From the NCBI RefSeq assembly GCF_035953295.1, contig NZ_CP108370.1, positions 2,108,001 to 2,172,000 on the forward strand: DNA of 64,000 nucleotides, in the 5' to 3' direction. Below, piece by piece: positions 39,935 to 48,777 of the stretch. Numbering within the stretch: the stretch's first letter is position 1; each line of letters begins with the position of its first letter. The position numbers and the translations under genes are program-made. Source of the DNA: Streptomyces sp. NBC_01335. GTDB lineage: Bacteria; Actinomycetota; Actinomycetes; Streptomycetales; Streptomycetaceae. Below the pieces are notes generated by a model. That model did not search any database. It saw nothing but the letters and a program-made list of their open reading frames with translations, and was not told the origin of the DNA.

Positions 39935-40107
39935 GCCGGAAGGCTACGCCGCGCACACGCCGCGCGGCATCCTCCGCGGACGGCCGGGAGCGGAGCCGCA
40001 GGACAGGGGCATGAACGGAACGACGCATGCCGTGAACGGAACGACGTGGGCCACGAACAGAGCGGACGCGGGTCGCGAACGGAGGGGACGCCACCGGGCG
40101 GGAACAC

Positions 40108-40228
40108 AAAAAAATGCCCCGGACCGCGTTGGCGTCCGAGGCGTTCGTCTGCTTAAACTGAATGTTTCCGTGATTTCCATGCGTCGGCTTCGCGTCAACT
40201 CCGCAGCGCATCACGGAAGAAATTCACA
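40108..40228 (-). ncRNA. Candidate small RNA or leader RNA divergent from the HelD-like gene
   Basis: A promoter-like TTGACA...TAAGGT precedes it. About 120 nt downstream on the minus strand lies a full intrinsic terminator: GCCTCGGAC / GTCCGGGGC stem (40134-40142 with 40116-40124), 9-nt loop, then seven T (40108-40114). Such U-tracts are rare in Streptomyces. Inside, TTCCGTGAT/ATCACGGAA (40210-40218 with 40166-40174) forms a second long-range stem. There is no credible coding frame ended by the terminator. It could be an independent small RNA or an attenuated leader of the zinc-ribbon gene 174 bases downstream. Confidence 0.6.
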
Positions 40229-40234
40229 GGGCTC

Positions 40235-40264
40235 ACCTTATCTTTTCTGGAGTCACATTGTCAA
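40235..40264 (-). promoter_or_regulatory. Promoter of the candidate small RNA
   Basis: On the minus strand TTGACA (40259-40264) and TAAGGT (40235-40240) are 18 bp apart, close to the vegetative Streptomyces consensus. The -35 overlaps the TTG start of the HelD-like gene, so the two transcripts are tightly divergent. Confidence 0.6.
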
Positions 40265-42534
40265 GCGAGGAAATGGTTCGCGAGCAGGAATTCATCACCC
40301 TGCTCCACGAGCGTCTCGACGCCCTGCGGGAAGGGGCGGAGGGCGCCGTGCGGGGTTCGCTGGGGCAGCCCGTGCACAGCCGTCAGGCCCGGCTGGAGCG
40401 GGACGTCACCGTCGCCGAGCAGTCGGACCGCCTCGCCACGCTGAACGCCGTGGAGGACGGGCTCTGTTTCGGCCGGATCGACCTCCGCGACGGCACGCAC
40501 CACCACATCGGCCGGCTCGGCATCCGCGACGAGGACGAGGCGCGCACCCCGCTGCTCATCGACTGGCGCGCCCCGGTGGCCCGACCGTTCTACCTGGCGA
40601 CGGGCCACACCCCCATGGGGCTCCGCCGCCGCAGACACCTGACCACGCGCGAACGCCGCGTCACCGCCCTGCACGACGAGATCCTGGATCTGGACGAGAC
40701 CGCGCCCGCGCTCCGTACCGGCCACGAGGACCCCAACGGCGACGCCGTGCTGCTGGCCGCCGTGAACGCCACCCGCACCGGCCGCATGACGGACATCGTG
40801 CGGACCATCCAGGCCGAGCAGGACCGCATCATCCGCGCCCCGCACCGGGGTGTGCTCGTCGTGGAGGGCGGGCCCGGCACCGGAAAGACGGCGGTGGCCC
40901 TGCACCGTGCCGCGTACCTCCTGTACGCGTACCGTGAACAGCTGGCGCGCCGCGCGGTGCTGATCGTCGGCCCCAACCCCGCGTTCCTCGGCTACATCGG
41001 CAATGTGCTGCCCTCCCTGGGCGAGACCGGTGTGCTGCTGGCCACCCCGGACGAGCTCTTCCCCGGAGTACGGGCCACCGGCACCGACACCCCCCGGGCC
41101 TCGGCCGTCAAGGGCGCGGCCCGGATGGCCGAGGCGCTGCGCGGTGCGGTCGCCGCCCTCCAGCGGCTGCCCGTCGACCCCGTCGAGATCGCCCACGACC
41201 GGGACGTCCTGCTCCTCGACCGCGACACGGTCGACCGGGTCAGGGCGGAGGCCCGGAACACCGGGCTGCCGCACAACCTCGCCCGCCGCCCGTTCGCCGC
41301 GGGGATCGTCGACGCGCTGACCCGGCAGCTCGCGGACCGTATCGGGGCCGACCCGCTCGGCGGCCCCAACCTGCTCGATCCCTCCGACATCGAGCAGTTG
41401 CACGAAGAGGTGGCCGGCAACGAGGAGGCGCACGCGGCGATCGACGGCCTCTGGCCCCGTCTCACCCCCGGGCAGTTCCTCGCCGCCTACCTCGCCGCTC
41501 CCACCGGACTCCCGCCCGGGGAGGCGGAGGCGATCCGCCGGGACGACACGGACCCCACCGGGCTGACGGACCGCACGGAGTGGACCCCCGCCGACATCCC
41601 CCTGCTCGACGAGGCCGCCGAGCTGCTCGGCGAGGACGACAGTGCCCTGCGGGCGGCCGAGGAGGCGGAGCGCCGCAAGCAGATCGCGTACGCCCAGGGC
41701 GTGCTGGACCTCTCGGAGGGCTCGCGCTCCACCGACTTCGAGGACGAGGACGACGCGGAGATCCTCTCCGCGCACGACATCATCGACGCCGAACGCTTCG
41801 CCGAACGCCAGGAGGAGGCGGACCACCGCAGCGCCGCCGAACGCGCCGCGGCCGACCGGACCTGGGCCTTCGGCCACATCATCGTCGACGAGGCGCAGGA
41901 ACTCTCCGCGATGGCCTGGCGGTTGCTGATGCGCCGCTGCCCGACCCGCTCCATGACACTGGTCGGCGATCCGGCGCAGACCGGTTCGGCGGCCGGGGCC
42001 GACTCCTGGGCGGACATCCTCGGCCCGTACGTCGGCGACCGCTGGGAGCACACCCGTCTGGACGTCAACTACCGTACGCCGCAAGAGATCATGGAGACGG
42101 CCGCCGAGGTCCGGCGCGAGACCGACCCGTCCTTCGAGCCGCCCCGGTCGGTGCGTTCCACCGGTGTCGCACCGTGGACCCTGACCACCGAGCCGGAGAA
42201 GCTGGTGCGTACGGCGGCCGAGGCCGTCGCCCGGGAGGCCCGGAACGAGGGGAAGCTCGCGGTGATCGCCCCGCGGGAGCTCCACGTCGAGCTGGCCGAG
42301 GCCCTGCCGGGCGCCTCGTTCGGACCGGACCCCGACCTGGCGGCCCCGGTGGTGATCCTGGACGCGCGGCAGTCCAAGGGGCTGGAGTTCGACTCGGTGG
42401 TCGTCGTGGCGCCCGAACGCATCAGGACCGGATCCCCGCGCGGGGTCAACGACCTGTACGTGGCGCTGACCCGTGCGACCCAGCGACTCGGGCTGATCGG
42501 GTTCGCCCCGGTGCTGCCGGAGGAGGACGCGTAG
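40258..42534 (+). CDS. HelD/HelR-family RNA polymerase-associated ATPase
   Basis: The 758-residue SF1 protein has an N-terminal coiled-coil arm (EFITLLHERLDALREG to about 70), then Walker A VVEGGPGTGKTAVALHRAAY (P-loop at 204-211), the long insert, IIVDEAQELSAMAW (motif II), TLVGDPAQTG, LDVNYRTPQEI and ILDARQSKGLEFDSVVVV, ending LYVALTRATQRLGL. The HelD family dissociates stalled or inhibitor-bound RNA polymerase; the HelR branch gives rifamycin tolerance. I see no rifamycin-associated element upstream. The start is TTG 40258 after CTGGAG; an ATG at 40273 is possible. Confidence 0.9.
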   Translation: MSSEEMVREQEFITLLHERLDALREGAEGAVRGSLGQPVHSRQARLERDVTVAEQSDRLATLNAVEDGLCFGRIDLRDGTHHHIGRLGIRDEDEARTPLLIDWRAPVARPFYLATGHTPMGLRRRRHLTTRERRVTALHDEILDLDETAPALRTGHEDPNGDAVLLAAVNATRTGRMTDIVRTIQAEQDRIIRAPHRGVLVVEGGPGTGKTAVALHRAAYLLYAYREQLARRAVLIVGPNPAFLGYIGNVLPSLGETGVLLATPDELFPGVRATGTDTPRASAVKGAARMAEALRGAVAALQRLPVDPVEIAHDRDVLLLDRDTVDRVRAEARNTGLPHNLARRPFAAGIVDALTRQLADRIGADPLGGPNLLDPSDIEQLHEEVAGNEEAHAAIDGLWPRLTPGQFLAAYLAAPTGLPPGEAEAIRRDDTDPTGLTDRTEWTPADIPLLDEAAELLGEDDSALRAAEEAERRKQIAYAQGVLDLSEGSRSTDFEDEDDAEILSAHDIIDAERFAERQEEADHRSAAERAAADRTWAFGHIIVDEAQELSAMAWRLLMRRCPTRSMTLVGDPAQTGSAAGADSWADILGPYVGDRWEHTRLDVNYRTPQEIMETAAEVRRETDPSFEPPRSVRSTGVAPWTLTTEPEKLVRTAAEAVAREARNEGKLAVIAPRELHVELAEALPGASFGPDPDLAAPVVILDARQSKGLEFDSVVVVAPERIRTGSPRGVNDLYVALTRATQRLGLIGFAPVLPEEDA

Positions 42535-42557
42535 GCGGTGCCCCCTGCCCCGGGCTC

Positions 42558-42926
42558 TCAGATGCCGCCCACGATGCTGGGCGGCACGACCAGGTGCCGG
42601 GCCCGGTGCTCCAGGACCAGCGCCTGCGGCATCGTCGTGGACACCGCGTCCGAGGCGCACCGGCCGCAGGACGGAACGGTGGCGGGTACGTGGGCCGTGT
42701 GCTGGTTGGCGATGTGCTGGGAGAGCCTGATCTGCGTGGTGATCACCTGGTCGAAGGGGTCGCAGTCGATGCCCGGACCCACCTCCTCCCGGGCCGCCGC
42801 CGCGAGTTCGGGCGCTTCTCTCATCCGCCGGTACAAGGTCACGCAGTCTCCGCAGTCCCACATCCAGGGTGGCGGGAGAGGCCACTTGTCGGCTTCTTCG
42901 GCGTCGAGGTCTTCCACGGCGACCAC
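42558..42926 (-). CDS. Hypothetical protein with paired Cys motifs
   Basis: The product has about 122 residues from GTG 42926 (or 119 from GTG 42917). It opens VEDLDAEEADKWPLPPPWMW and has three Cys sites, WDCGDCVTLYRRM, GIDCDPFDQ and CGRCASDAV, suggesting a metal-bound fold. Between them is a helical stretch. I know no function. It is convergent with the HelD-like gene with a 23-bp gap. Longer readings toward 43556 run through non-coding sequence. Confidence 0.65.
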   Translation of the reverse strand: MVAVEDLDAEEADKWPLPPPWMWDCGDCVTLYRRMREAPELAAAAREEVGPGIDCDPFDQVITTQIRLSQHIANQHTAHVPATVPSCGRCASDAVSTTMPQALVLEHRARHLVVPPSIVGGI

Positions 42927-43227
42927 GGTAGCGCCCGCCGGAGGTGAGCGGTACGCAATGAACCATTTACTCACCGCCACGAGTTGGCCCCGGGAACGCC
43001 CCTCCCGGCTCCCGAACAGCCCTTCGGGAGCCGGGCGGTGACCGTCGCGCGCGGGGTGGCCGGGCGATGCCCAGGCGGTGTTTGAGGGTCGGGCGGTGCC
43101 GGGCGGATCATGGCCGGCGTCAACAGGTCGAATCCCTCGGGAAGATGGCGACCGGAATCGGTGTCCTTCGGTCCGGAGGAAGGTCGTCGGCGCGAAGGTC
43201 TTCGGCCCGAAGGCCAGTCCGGCGGGC
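42927..43227 (-). terminator. Intergenic region with hairpin after the CDF gene
   Basis: The 300-base gap between two leftward genes contains a 13-bp perfect stem (43004-43016 with 43023-43035, 6-nt loop), a probable terminator of the CDF transporter gene. The remainder shows no gene. Confidence 0.55.
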
Positions 43228-44145
43228 TCAGAGCACCAGCCCGGCATCCGAGGTGATCCCGACGACGCTCCACGGTTCGTAGGGCAGAGTGGTGAGCCCG
43301 TCGCGCAGCGCCCGCCGCACCCGGTCCTCGCCCGCGACGTCCCAGCTGTCCGGCGGCACCACGAAGGCGATCTCGACGTAGAGCTTCTGGCCCACCTTGC
43401 TGGTGCGCAGCACCGGTGCGGGGAGTCCTTCGGCGGCGCGCACCCGCTCCACCACCTCACGTACCCGCTGCTGCACGGCCGGTTCCGGGGCGGACTCCAG
43501 CAGTTCGGAGGTGGCCTGCCGGAGCATGCGTACGGGCAGCCCGCCGAGCAGTACACAACTCAGCAGGACCAGCACCGAGTCGGCGTACTGCTTCGCGCCG
43601 TGCCACACCGTCGTGCCCAGCAGCAGCGCCACCGCGCCGCCCACCGCGATCAGGAGGCTGGCGACCGCTCCGGCGAGCCAGACCGTGGCCTCGGTGCGGA
43701 TCAGGTCGGAGTGCGGGCCGCGCCGCGCCAGACAGGCGTACGTCGCGAGGCAGGCCGTCCCGGTCACCGCTCCGTACACGGCCAGGCCCAGCGCCGCCAC
43801 CTCGGACCCGCCGTCGAGGATGACGCGTACCGCCTCCACGGCGGCGTAGCCGAGCGTGCCGAGCAGTGCGAGGCCCTGCACCCCCACGACCACCGGCACC
43901 AGGGACTCCCGCCCGAACGGGAAGCGCGGCGTCGGGCCGGCCGCGGCGAGGCGCGAGGCGCGGAGCGCGAGCCAGGACAGGCCGAGACCGAGGACGGTGT
44001 AGACGCCGTCGAGCAGGATCACCTGCGAGCCGGCCGCGAGCCCCCACACCACGCCCACGACCGCGACGACGACCGAGACCGCCATCGAGACGCGCAAGGC
44101 GCGCTGTTCGTGCCGCGCCGCCCGGGACGGCCCTCCGTCTTCCAC
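43228..44145 (-). CDS. Cation diffusion facilitator (CDF) transporter
   Basis: The 305-residue protein has six hydrophobic helices followed by a C-terminal cytosolic domain of about 85 residues. TM2 has VILLDGVYTVLGLGLSW, where CDF metal-site Asp is expected. The family loop FPFGRESLVPVVVG and QYADSVLVLLSCVLL (TM5 Asp) are typical. The C-terminal PVLRTSKVGQKLYVEIAFVV is the CDF dimer domain. It should export Zn2+, Fe2+ or Mn2+ against protons. The metal cannot be fixed from sequence. No metal regulator is adjacent. Confidence 0.85.
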   Translation of the reverse strand: MEDGGPSRAARHEQRALRVSMAVSVVVAVVGVVWGLAAGSQVILLDGVYTVLGLGLSWLALRASRLAAAGPTPRFPFGRESLVPVVVGVQGLALLGTLGYAAVEAVRVILDGGSEVAALGLAVYGAVTGTACLATYACLARRGPHSDLIRTEATVWLAGAVASLLIAVGGAVALLLGTTVWHGAKQYADSVLVLLSCVLLGGLPVRMLRQATSELLESAPEPAVQQRVREVVERVRAAEGLPAPVLRTSKVGQKLYVEIAFVVPPDSWDVAGEDRVRRALRDGLTTLPYEPWSVVGITSDAGLVL

Positions 44146-44312
44146 CCCCTCATCGTTATGGGGGCCCGGCCGGGCGGCAACCGGACCTCGCCGCGCAGGT
44201 GTCCGGGGGCGCCGGGCCGCACCGGCCGGGGCGTGGCGTGCGGTCCTCGAAGACTCGCCCGTGAGTCCTGTACCGGGGGGCGTCCGTCCGCGGCGTTCTC
44301 CACCCCCGCGCA

Positions 44313-44460
44313 GTCCCGCCTCAGGTCGCGGAGCTCTCCGACTGGGGCCCGCCCGCGGCCGACCAGCTCGCCGCCGTCCACCGGGCCCGCCGCCGGCTCG
44401 GCCTCCCCGAGGCCGCCCGCCGCCCGGTCACCGAACTCACCGGTGCCGCCACCTGGTGAA
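44313..44460 (+). pseudogene. Possible 3' remnant of a coding gene
   Basis: The frame ending at the TGA at 44458 reads VAELSDWGPPAADQLAAVHR then helix-forming RRRLGLPEAARRPVTEL. It has normal GC3 and a protein-like helical pattern but no start nearby. It lies in the gap between convergent genes next to the accessory region, so it may be the tail of a gene cut at an insertion boundary. I do not recognise it. Confidence 0.3.
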
Positions 44461-44496
44461 CGGACCGGCCCCCGCCCCCGGCTCGGCGCGCCGGCC

Positions 44497-45141
44497 TCAG
44501 GAGGCCGGCCCGCGCAGCAGCCACTGCCCGAACGTCCGGCGCGGGGGCCGCACCACCACGTTGCCGTGCGTCTTCTGGCCGACGAGCTCCACACGCAGCG
44601 TGGTCCGTACGCCGTCGGTCTGCGGCGCGCGGCGGCGCTTGAGCTTGCAGTGCGCCAGGACCAGGCCGTCGACGTCGATCTCGACACCCGGCCGCGTGAC
44701 CAGCGTCAGGCTCTTCCCCGCCATGGCCACATCGATCCTCAGGGTGTCCTGCGTGACCACGGCCTCGGTGAAGTCGAGGGTCACGTCGCACCAGCTCACC
44801 GCGAGCTCCAGACGCCGCGGCAGCACCCAGCGGCCCGTCCGCTCGATCGGGCCGCTGAAGACCTGCTCGATCCGGACGACGTCCTTGACCTCGGCCGCCG
44901 TGCCGTCCGCGGCGACCGACAGGGCCGGCAGGTCGGCGGTGAGTACGGCCAGTTCACTCAACGTCCTTGCTGACAGGGCGAGTTCCACACGCTCGTCCAG
45001 CTCGTCCGCGTCCAGCAGACCGTCCCCCGCCGCGATGCGCAGCACGTCCACCACTCGGTCCCGGTCCGTGTGGGAGGCCCGCAACTCGGGCGACGAACTG
45101 CGATCCGAGCGCTTCCCGGTGGGTGAAATCTCTCCCGACAT
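44497..45141 (-). CDS. DUF1707 (SHOCT-like) domain protein
   Basis: The 214-residue protein begins with a DUF1707 domain: ELRASHTDRDRVVDVLRIAA and GLLDADELDERVELALSART. The C-terminal half is beta-rich, with repeated strands (LELAVSWCDVTLDFTEA, TLRIDVAMAGKSLTLVTRPG), similar to the cell-wall-active DUF2154-like beta-helix domain found with DUF1707. The ATG at 45141 is preceded by no strong ribosome-binding site. Role unknown. It is the last gene with ordinary chromosomal character before the accessory block. Confidence 0.82.
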   Translation of the reverse strand: MSGEISPTGKRSDRSSSPELRASHTDRDRVVDVLRIAAGDGLLDADELDERVELALSARTLSELAVLTADLPALSVAADGTAAEVKDVVRIEQVFSGPIERTGRWVLPRRLELAVSWCDVTLDFTEAVVTQDTLRIDVAMAGKSLTLVTRPGVEIDVDGLVLAHCKLKRRRAPQTDGVRTTLRVELVGQKTHGNVVVRPPRRTFGQWLLRGPAS

Positions 45142-45206
45142 GCTTCCGTCCTGGTCCTCACGCGTCTCTGTGCGACGCGGGCAGCGGCGCAGGCAGAAGA
45201 CTAGAG

Positions 45207-45232
45207 CGCAACACGCTTTGAAGCGTGCTGCG
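45207..45232. promoter_or_regulatory. 12-bp dyad at the left edge of the accessory block
   Basis: CGCAACACGCTT (45207-45218) pairs with AAGCGTGCTGCG (45221-45232), one mismatch and a 2-bp centre. It lies between the divergent DUF1707 gene and the first accessory gene and could be an operator or an old recombination site. I see no second copy at the right side. Confidence 0.4.
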
Positions 45233-45333
45233 AAAGTAGCGCCGTCCGCCCGGAGGGCGGGTCCTGCGGCGTCAGATGCGGTGCGTCGCGAGCCGGAGAG
45301 CGCGGTTGCCGCGAGCCGCGCCGGAAGTGGCGC

Positions 45334-46371
45334 ATGCCTGTGCGCAAGCTCCAGGAGGACGACCACCCTGCGCTGACCGCCGAGAAGGCCGTACCGCTGT
45401 CCTGGGTGACCGACACCGTCAAGGAGGCCGGCCACCATGTGCGCGGGCTGACCCCGGTCTACGCCCACACCCTCATCTCCGCCTGCCCGCGCCCCGAACA
45501 CGCTGCCGTCTACGGCCGCATGGTCCTGGAAGGCGCGATCCACCGCAGCATCACCGAGCACGCCATCCGCCTCCACCAGGCGGCGCGTGCGGACGCGGTG
45601 CAGGGCGAGGTCGCCGGAGCCCTTCACCAGGCCGACGTATTGCACGAGGTGCTCGGCGACCTCGCTCAGCGCTGGGGAACCGACCCGCAACCAGTCGCTC
45701 CTCCCGCACCGGCCACCGCGACGGCTCCGCTCGCCCCGCCGGCTGTTCGCGGGCAGGACGAGGACGAGCAGTTCCTTCTCGCCGTGCTGGCCGACCAGCC
45801 GGGCGGCATGGACGACGTGGTGGGCTGGCTGCGTCCGGAGGACTTCGCCCGCCCGGTCCATGGGCAGATCTACCGCTGTCTCGGCGCGCTGCACCACCGG
45901 GGCGAGCCCATCGACCGCGTCACCCTGCTCTGGGAAGCACAACGGCGCGGCCTTCTGGCCGACGGAGCCCTCACCGAGAAGCAGCTCACCGCCCTCTGCG
46001 ACGGCGCCGGGGCCGGCAACGCCGGTTGGCTCGGCCGACAGGTCGTGCGCGCAGCCGTGACCCGCACCGCCGCGACCTCCGCCCACACCATCAAGGTTCT
46101 AGCAGAAGACGCGGCCCTCGCCCCCGGGCGGCTCATCAGCCACGCCCTGCACGCACTCGGCCCGCTCGACGACATACGCACCCGCTGGCACGCCGCGCAC
46201 CTGCACCCGGACCACCCGGCTCCCGGCCCTTCCCCCAACGAGCCGCCCCCCGTGCGAGCCCATGCCGCCCTCGCCCGCAGCACCCTCCGCCCCAGTACCC
46301 CGCCCCCGACGCAGACCAGCACCACACCGGTCTCCGCCACCCCACGCTCACCCTCACGCGGTCACAGCTGA
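45334..46371 (+). CDS. DnaB N-terminal-domain-like protein
   Basis: In the 345-residue protein, residues about 135-255 resemble the DnaB helicase N-terminal domain: EQFLLAVLADQPGGMDDVVG, then LRPEDFARPVHGQIYRCLGA and RGEPIDRVTLLWEAQRRGL. There is no RecA-like ATPase domain. The first 100 residues are helical and the last 70 Pro/Thr-rich. Such proteins occur in Streptomyces plasmids and integrative elements and may be remnants or partners of replication proteins. It opens the accessory block; the ATG at 45334 is used. Confidence 0.75.
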   Translation: MPVRKLQEDDHPALTAEKAVPLSWVTDTVKEAGHHVRGLTPVYAHTLISACPRPEHAAVYGRMVLEGAIHRSITEHAIRLHQAARADAVQGEVAGALHQADVLHEVLGDLAQRWGTDPQPVAPPAPATATAPLAPPAVRGQDEDEQFLLAVLADQPGGMDDVVGWLRPEDFARPVHGQIYRCLGALHHRGEPIDRVTLLWEAQRRGLLADGALTEKQLTALCDGAGAGNAGWLGRQVVRAAVTRTAATSAHTIKVLAEDAALAPGRLISHALHALGPLDDIRTRWHAAHLHPDHPAPGPSPNEPPPVRAHAALARSTLRPSTPPPTQTSTTPVSATPRSPSRGHS

Positions 46372-46413
46372 CACACGTCCCATACCCACCCGCTACCGAC
46401 CATGAGGCTCATC

Positions 46414-46950
46414 GTGACCGACACACCCCACTCCGACGTTCAGGACCTGCGCGCCCTGGCCTCCTCCATCGACGCCCTACGCGGCAGGCTCCCGGTCGTC
46501 GGCGACCTCCACCGCGCACCCGACCGTGCCACGGTCGGCCAGCAGATCTCCGACCTCGGCAAGCTGATCACCCACCTCGGTGACAAGCTGGTCGCCGCCC
46601 CCCTCGGCGGGACGGACACCAGCGTCCCCGACGCTCTGTACACCGCAGGGGAGGCAACATCCGCCCTCGGCAACCTGGCCAGCCAGCTCGCCTTCCTCAA
46701 CGAGACCGAACCCCAACGCGAGCAGCCCGACTTCCGGGAGGCCCGGCAGGACGCCCTGGCAGCGATCGAGAACTCGATCGAGACTGCGGACACCTCTCTG
46801 CGCCAGACCGCCAAAATCCTCGTCCTGTCCGCCCAGCTCAAGGCCGCTCGCAGCCGGTCCACCACCACCGCGACCGCTGCACTGCCGCTCTCCCAGGCGC
46901 CTGCCACTCCCCCGGCAGCACCTCACAGCCGCCCCACCCGAAGCCGCTGA
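46414..46950 (+). CDS. Helical hypothetical protein, accessory block
   Basis: The 178-residue protein starts at GTG 46414, six bases after GAGG; an ATG at 46402 adds four residues. It is almost wholly helical and amphipathic (DVQDLRALASSIDALRGRLP, NLASQLAFLNETEPQ, DTSLRQTAKILVLSAQLKAA), with an Ala/Pro-rich tail. I do not recognise it. The methyltransferase frame starts one base after its stop, so the two were probably co-translated. Confidence 0.65.
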   Translation: MTDTPHSDVQDLRALASSIDALRGRLPVVGDLHRAPDRATVGQQISDLGKLITHLGDKLVAAPLGGTDTSVPDALYTAGEATSALGNLASQLAFLNETEPQREQPDFREARQDALAAIENSIETADTSLRQTAKILVLSAQLKAARSRSTTTATAALPLSQAPATPPAAPHSRPTRSR

Positions 46951-46951
46951 G

Positions 46952-48143
46952 ATGCTGCCCAGCCCCGCGCCGCCGCCGCTGATCGGCTCGCTCTGCTCCG
47001 GATACGGCGGCCTCGACCTCGGCGTGCAGACCGCGCTCGGCGGCACGCTCGCCTGGCACGCCGAGATCAACCCCGACGCCTCCAGCATCCTGGCCCGCCA
47101 CTGGCCAGGCGTCCCGAACCTGGGCGACATCACGACCGTGGACTGGTCCACGGTTCCCGGGGTGTGCGTCCTGACGGCCGGCTTCCCCTGTCAAAGACGT
47201 CTCGGTCGCCGGCCGCCGCGCCGGACTCAACGCCGCTACCCGCTCCGGTCTGTGGCTGCACGTCGCGCGTGCGGTCGAGGCCCTCCGACCCTGCCTGGTG
47301 GTCATCGAAAATGTGCGCGGACTCCTCACCTCACCCGCCGGCACCCCTGGCGACGTGGAACCCTGCCCGTGGTGTCTGGGAAACACCACAGGCCAGCCTC
47401 CTCTGCGAGCACTCGGTGCCGTACTCGGATCCCTGGCCGACCTCGGGTACGACGCTCGGTGGCTTGTGCTTCGTGCTTCAGACGTCGGAGCCCCTCACCG
47501 CCGCGAGCGGACCTTCCTCATCGCCTGGCCGAGGAACCCTGCTCAAGACCCCGACCAGCAACCTCGGGACGAACGGCGGCTCCCAGCATCCGCCGAAACG
47601 GAAGAGCGGTGGCCACGGACCGAACCTGGCCGACGAGGTCGAATGGCTCCTGCCGACCCCGAAGGCATCGGACGGCACCAAGGGCTCCCCCAACCAGCGA
47701 GGCAGCAGCGGGGACTTGACGCTTCCGAGCGCGGCAGCATCCCTGCTGCCCACCCCACCGGGCCCAACCAAGAACCCGTCGGCACGGCGACGAGGCGACC
47801 AGCACCTGCGTCCGTCGGCGCTGGTTCTCCCGCTGTGGAACGGCTCGACTCCGGCAACCGAACCGGGGCCCAGCGGTGGGGCGCCTACACCGCTGCCATC
47901 ACCCGGTGGGAGCTGCTCACCCGCCCCGCACCGGCCCCCACCGACGCCGGAGGACGGCTCCGCCCGGACTTCGTCGAATGGATGCAAGGGCTGGATGCCG
48001 GGTGGGTGACCGCCACCCCCGGGCTCGGACGACCCGCGCAGCTCACCGCCCTCGGAAACGGTGTCGTGCCTCAACAGGCTTCTCGGGCGCTTCACTTGCT
48101 CAGTCCGCCGTTCCCGTGCTGTCCCCGGTGTGCCGGGCCGTAG
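46952..48143 (+). pseudogene. C5-cytosine DNA methyltransferase, frameshifted
   Basis: The start MLPSPAPPPLIGSLCSGYGG (SAM motif I) and TAGFPCQ (catalytic PCQ, ending at 47193) are in one frame. The next conserved parts, ENVRGLL and GAPHRRERTFLIAW, need a +1 shift directly after PCQ at TCAAAGACG (about 47191-47199). The middle region (about 47535-47760; LLKTPTSNLG, LADEVEWLLPTPKASDG) is in the third frame, with higher GC3 there than the alternative, and the end (RPDFVEWMQGLDAGW, LTALGNGVVPQQA) is again in the second. Three frame changes indicate decay, unless the assembly is wrong. It would have been an orphan enzyme: no restriction gene is adjacent. Confidence 0.8.
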
Positions 48144-48204
48144 CGCTCCTCTACCGGGCTTTCCCGGCCGGGCCAAATCGCGGATTCTCCGGAACCTCGT
48201 CCCC

Positions 48205-48777
48205 ATGTCCGACCCCCGCGAGATCACCCCTGACCCTGTTCGTGTCCCCGACGAGGAACTCGACGACCTCGCCTCCACCCTCGCCAGGACCATGGCCGAG
48301 GTCAGGCAGCACGGCGTCATCCTCGACCGTCTGGGTTCCGAACCTCCGCCCCCACCGCCCGTACCCGAGTCGCCCACCAAGGATGACGGTCCCACGTCCG
48401 TGTTCATCCTCGCCCTGGGCGGCTCGGAGTACGCGGCCGAAATCACCGCCCTCAACGACTGGGTGAACCACCTCCTCCTGCCGGTCTACGGCCGTGAGAT
48501 CAGCACCACCAGGCCGTGGTGCGCGCAGTGGCACGAGCACCCCGAAGCCGTCGCCCGGCTGCACGCCCTGTGGCTGGCCTGGCAGCAGCACACCGACGTC
48601 GAGGCCGGCCTGTCGGGCCCGTCGACCTGGCACCGCGACCACCTCGACCAGGCCCTGGCGCACCTTCGCGGCCCGGACGGGCCGTTCGCCGCATGCACGA
48701 CGAGCCCGACCCGGCCCAACCACCGAGTCCTGGCCACCCCCGCACCCGCGCCCGCACAGACGGGAGCATCAGCATGA
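48205..48777 (+). CDS. DUF4913-domain protein
   Basis: The 190-residue protein has the DUF4913 core: FILALGGSEYAAEITALNDW, VNHLLLPVYGREISTTRPWC and the signature WCAQWHEHPEAVARLHALWL, then HRDHLDQALAHLRG. These proteins are frequent in Streptomyces integrative elements, often near transfer genes, and have no known function. The first 60 residues are helical with a Pro-rich linker. The ATG at 48205 is chosen. It is the first of five genes joined by ATGA overlaps. Confidence 0.85.
   Translation: MSDPREITPDPVRVPDEELDDLASTLARTMAEVRQHGVILDRLGSEPPPPPPVPESPTKDDGPTSVFILALGGSEYAAEITALNDWVNHLLLPVYGREISTTRPWCAQWHEHPEAVARLHALWLAWQQHTDVEAGLSGPSTWHRDHLDQALAHLRGPDGPFAACTTSPTRPNHRVLATPAPAPAQTGASA

Noticed and set aside
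39944..40180. Leader peptide gene within the candidate small RNA
   Set aside because: A minus-strand frame starting MEITETFSLSRR runs through the terminator to 39944. Its composition becomes Arg/Pro/Ala shadow-like and it has no ribosome-binding site.
40090..40257. Rifamycin-associated element before the HelD/HelR-like gene
   Set aside because: I looked for the GGGGCTT...AAGCCCC dyad and did not find it, so HelR-type rifamycin control is not supported.
40261..42966. A 901-codon open frame on the minus strand opposite the HelD-like gene
   Set aside because: It is the antisense of a gene with all SF1 motifs. Its translation is Arg/Gly/Val-rich without domains, the usual shadow of high-GC coding DNA.
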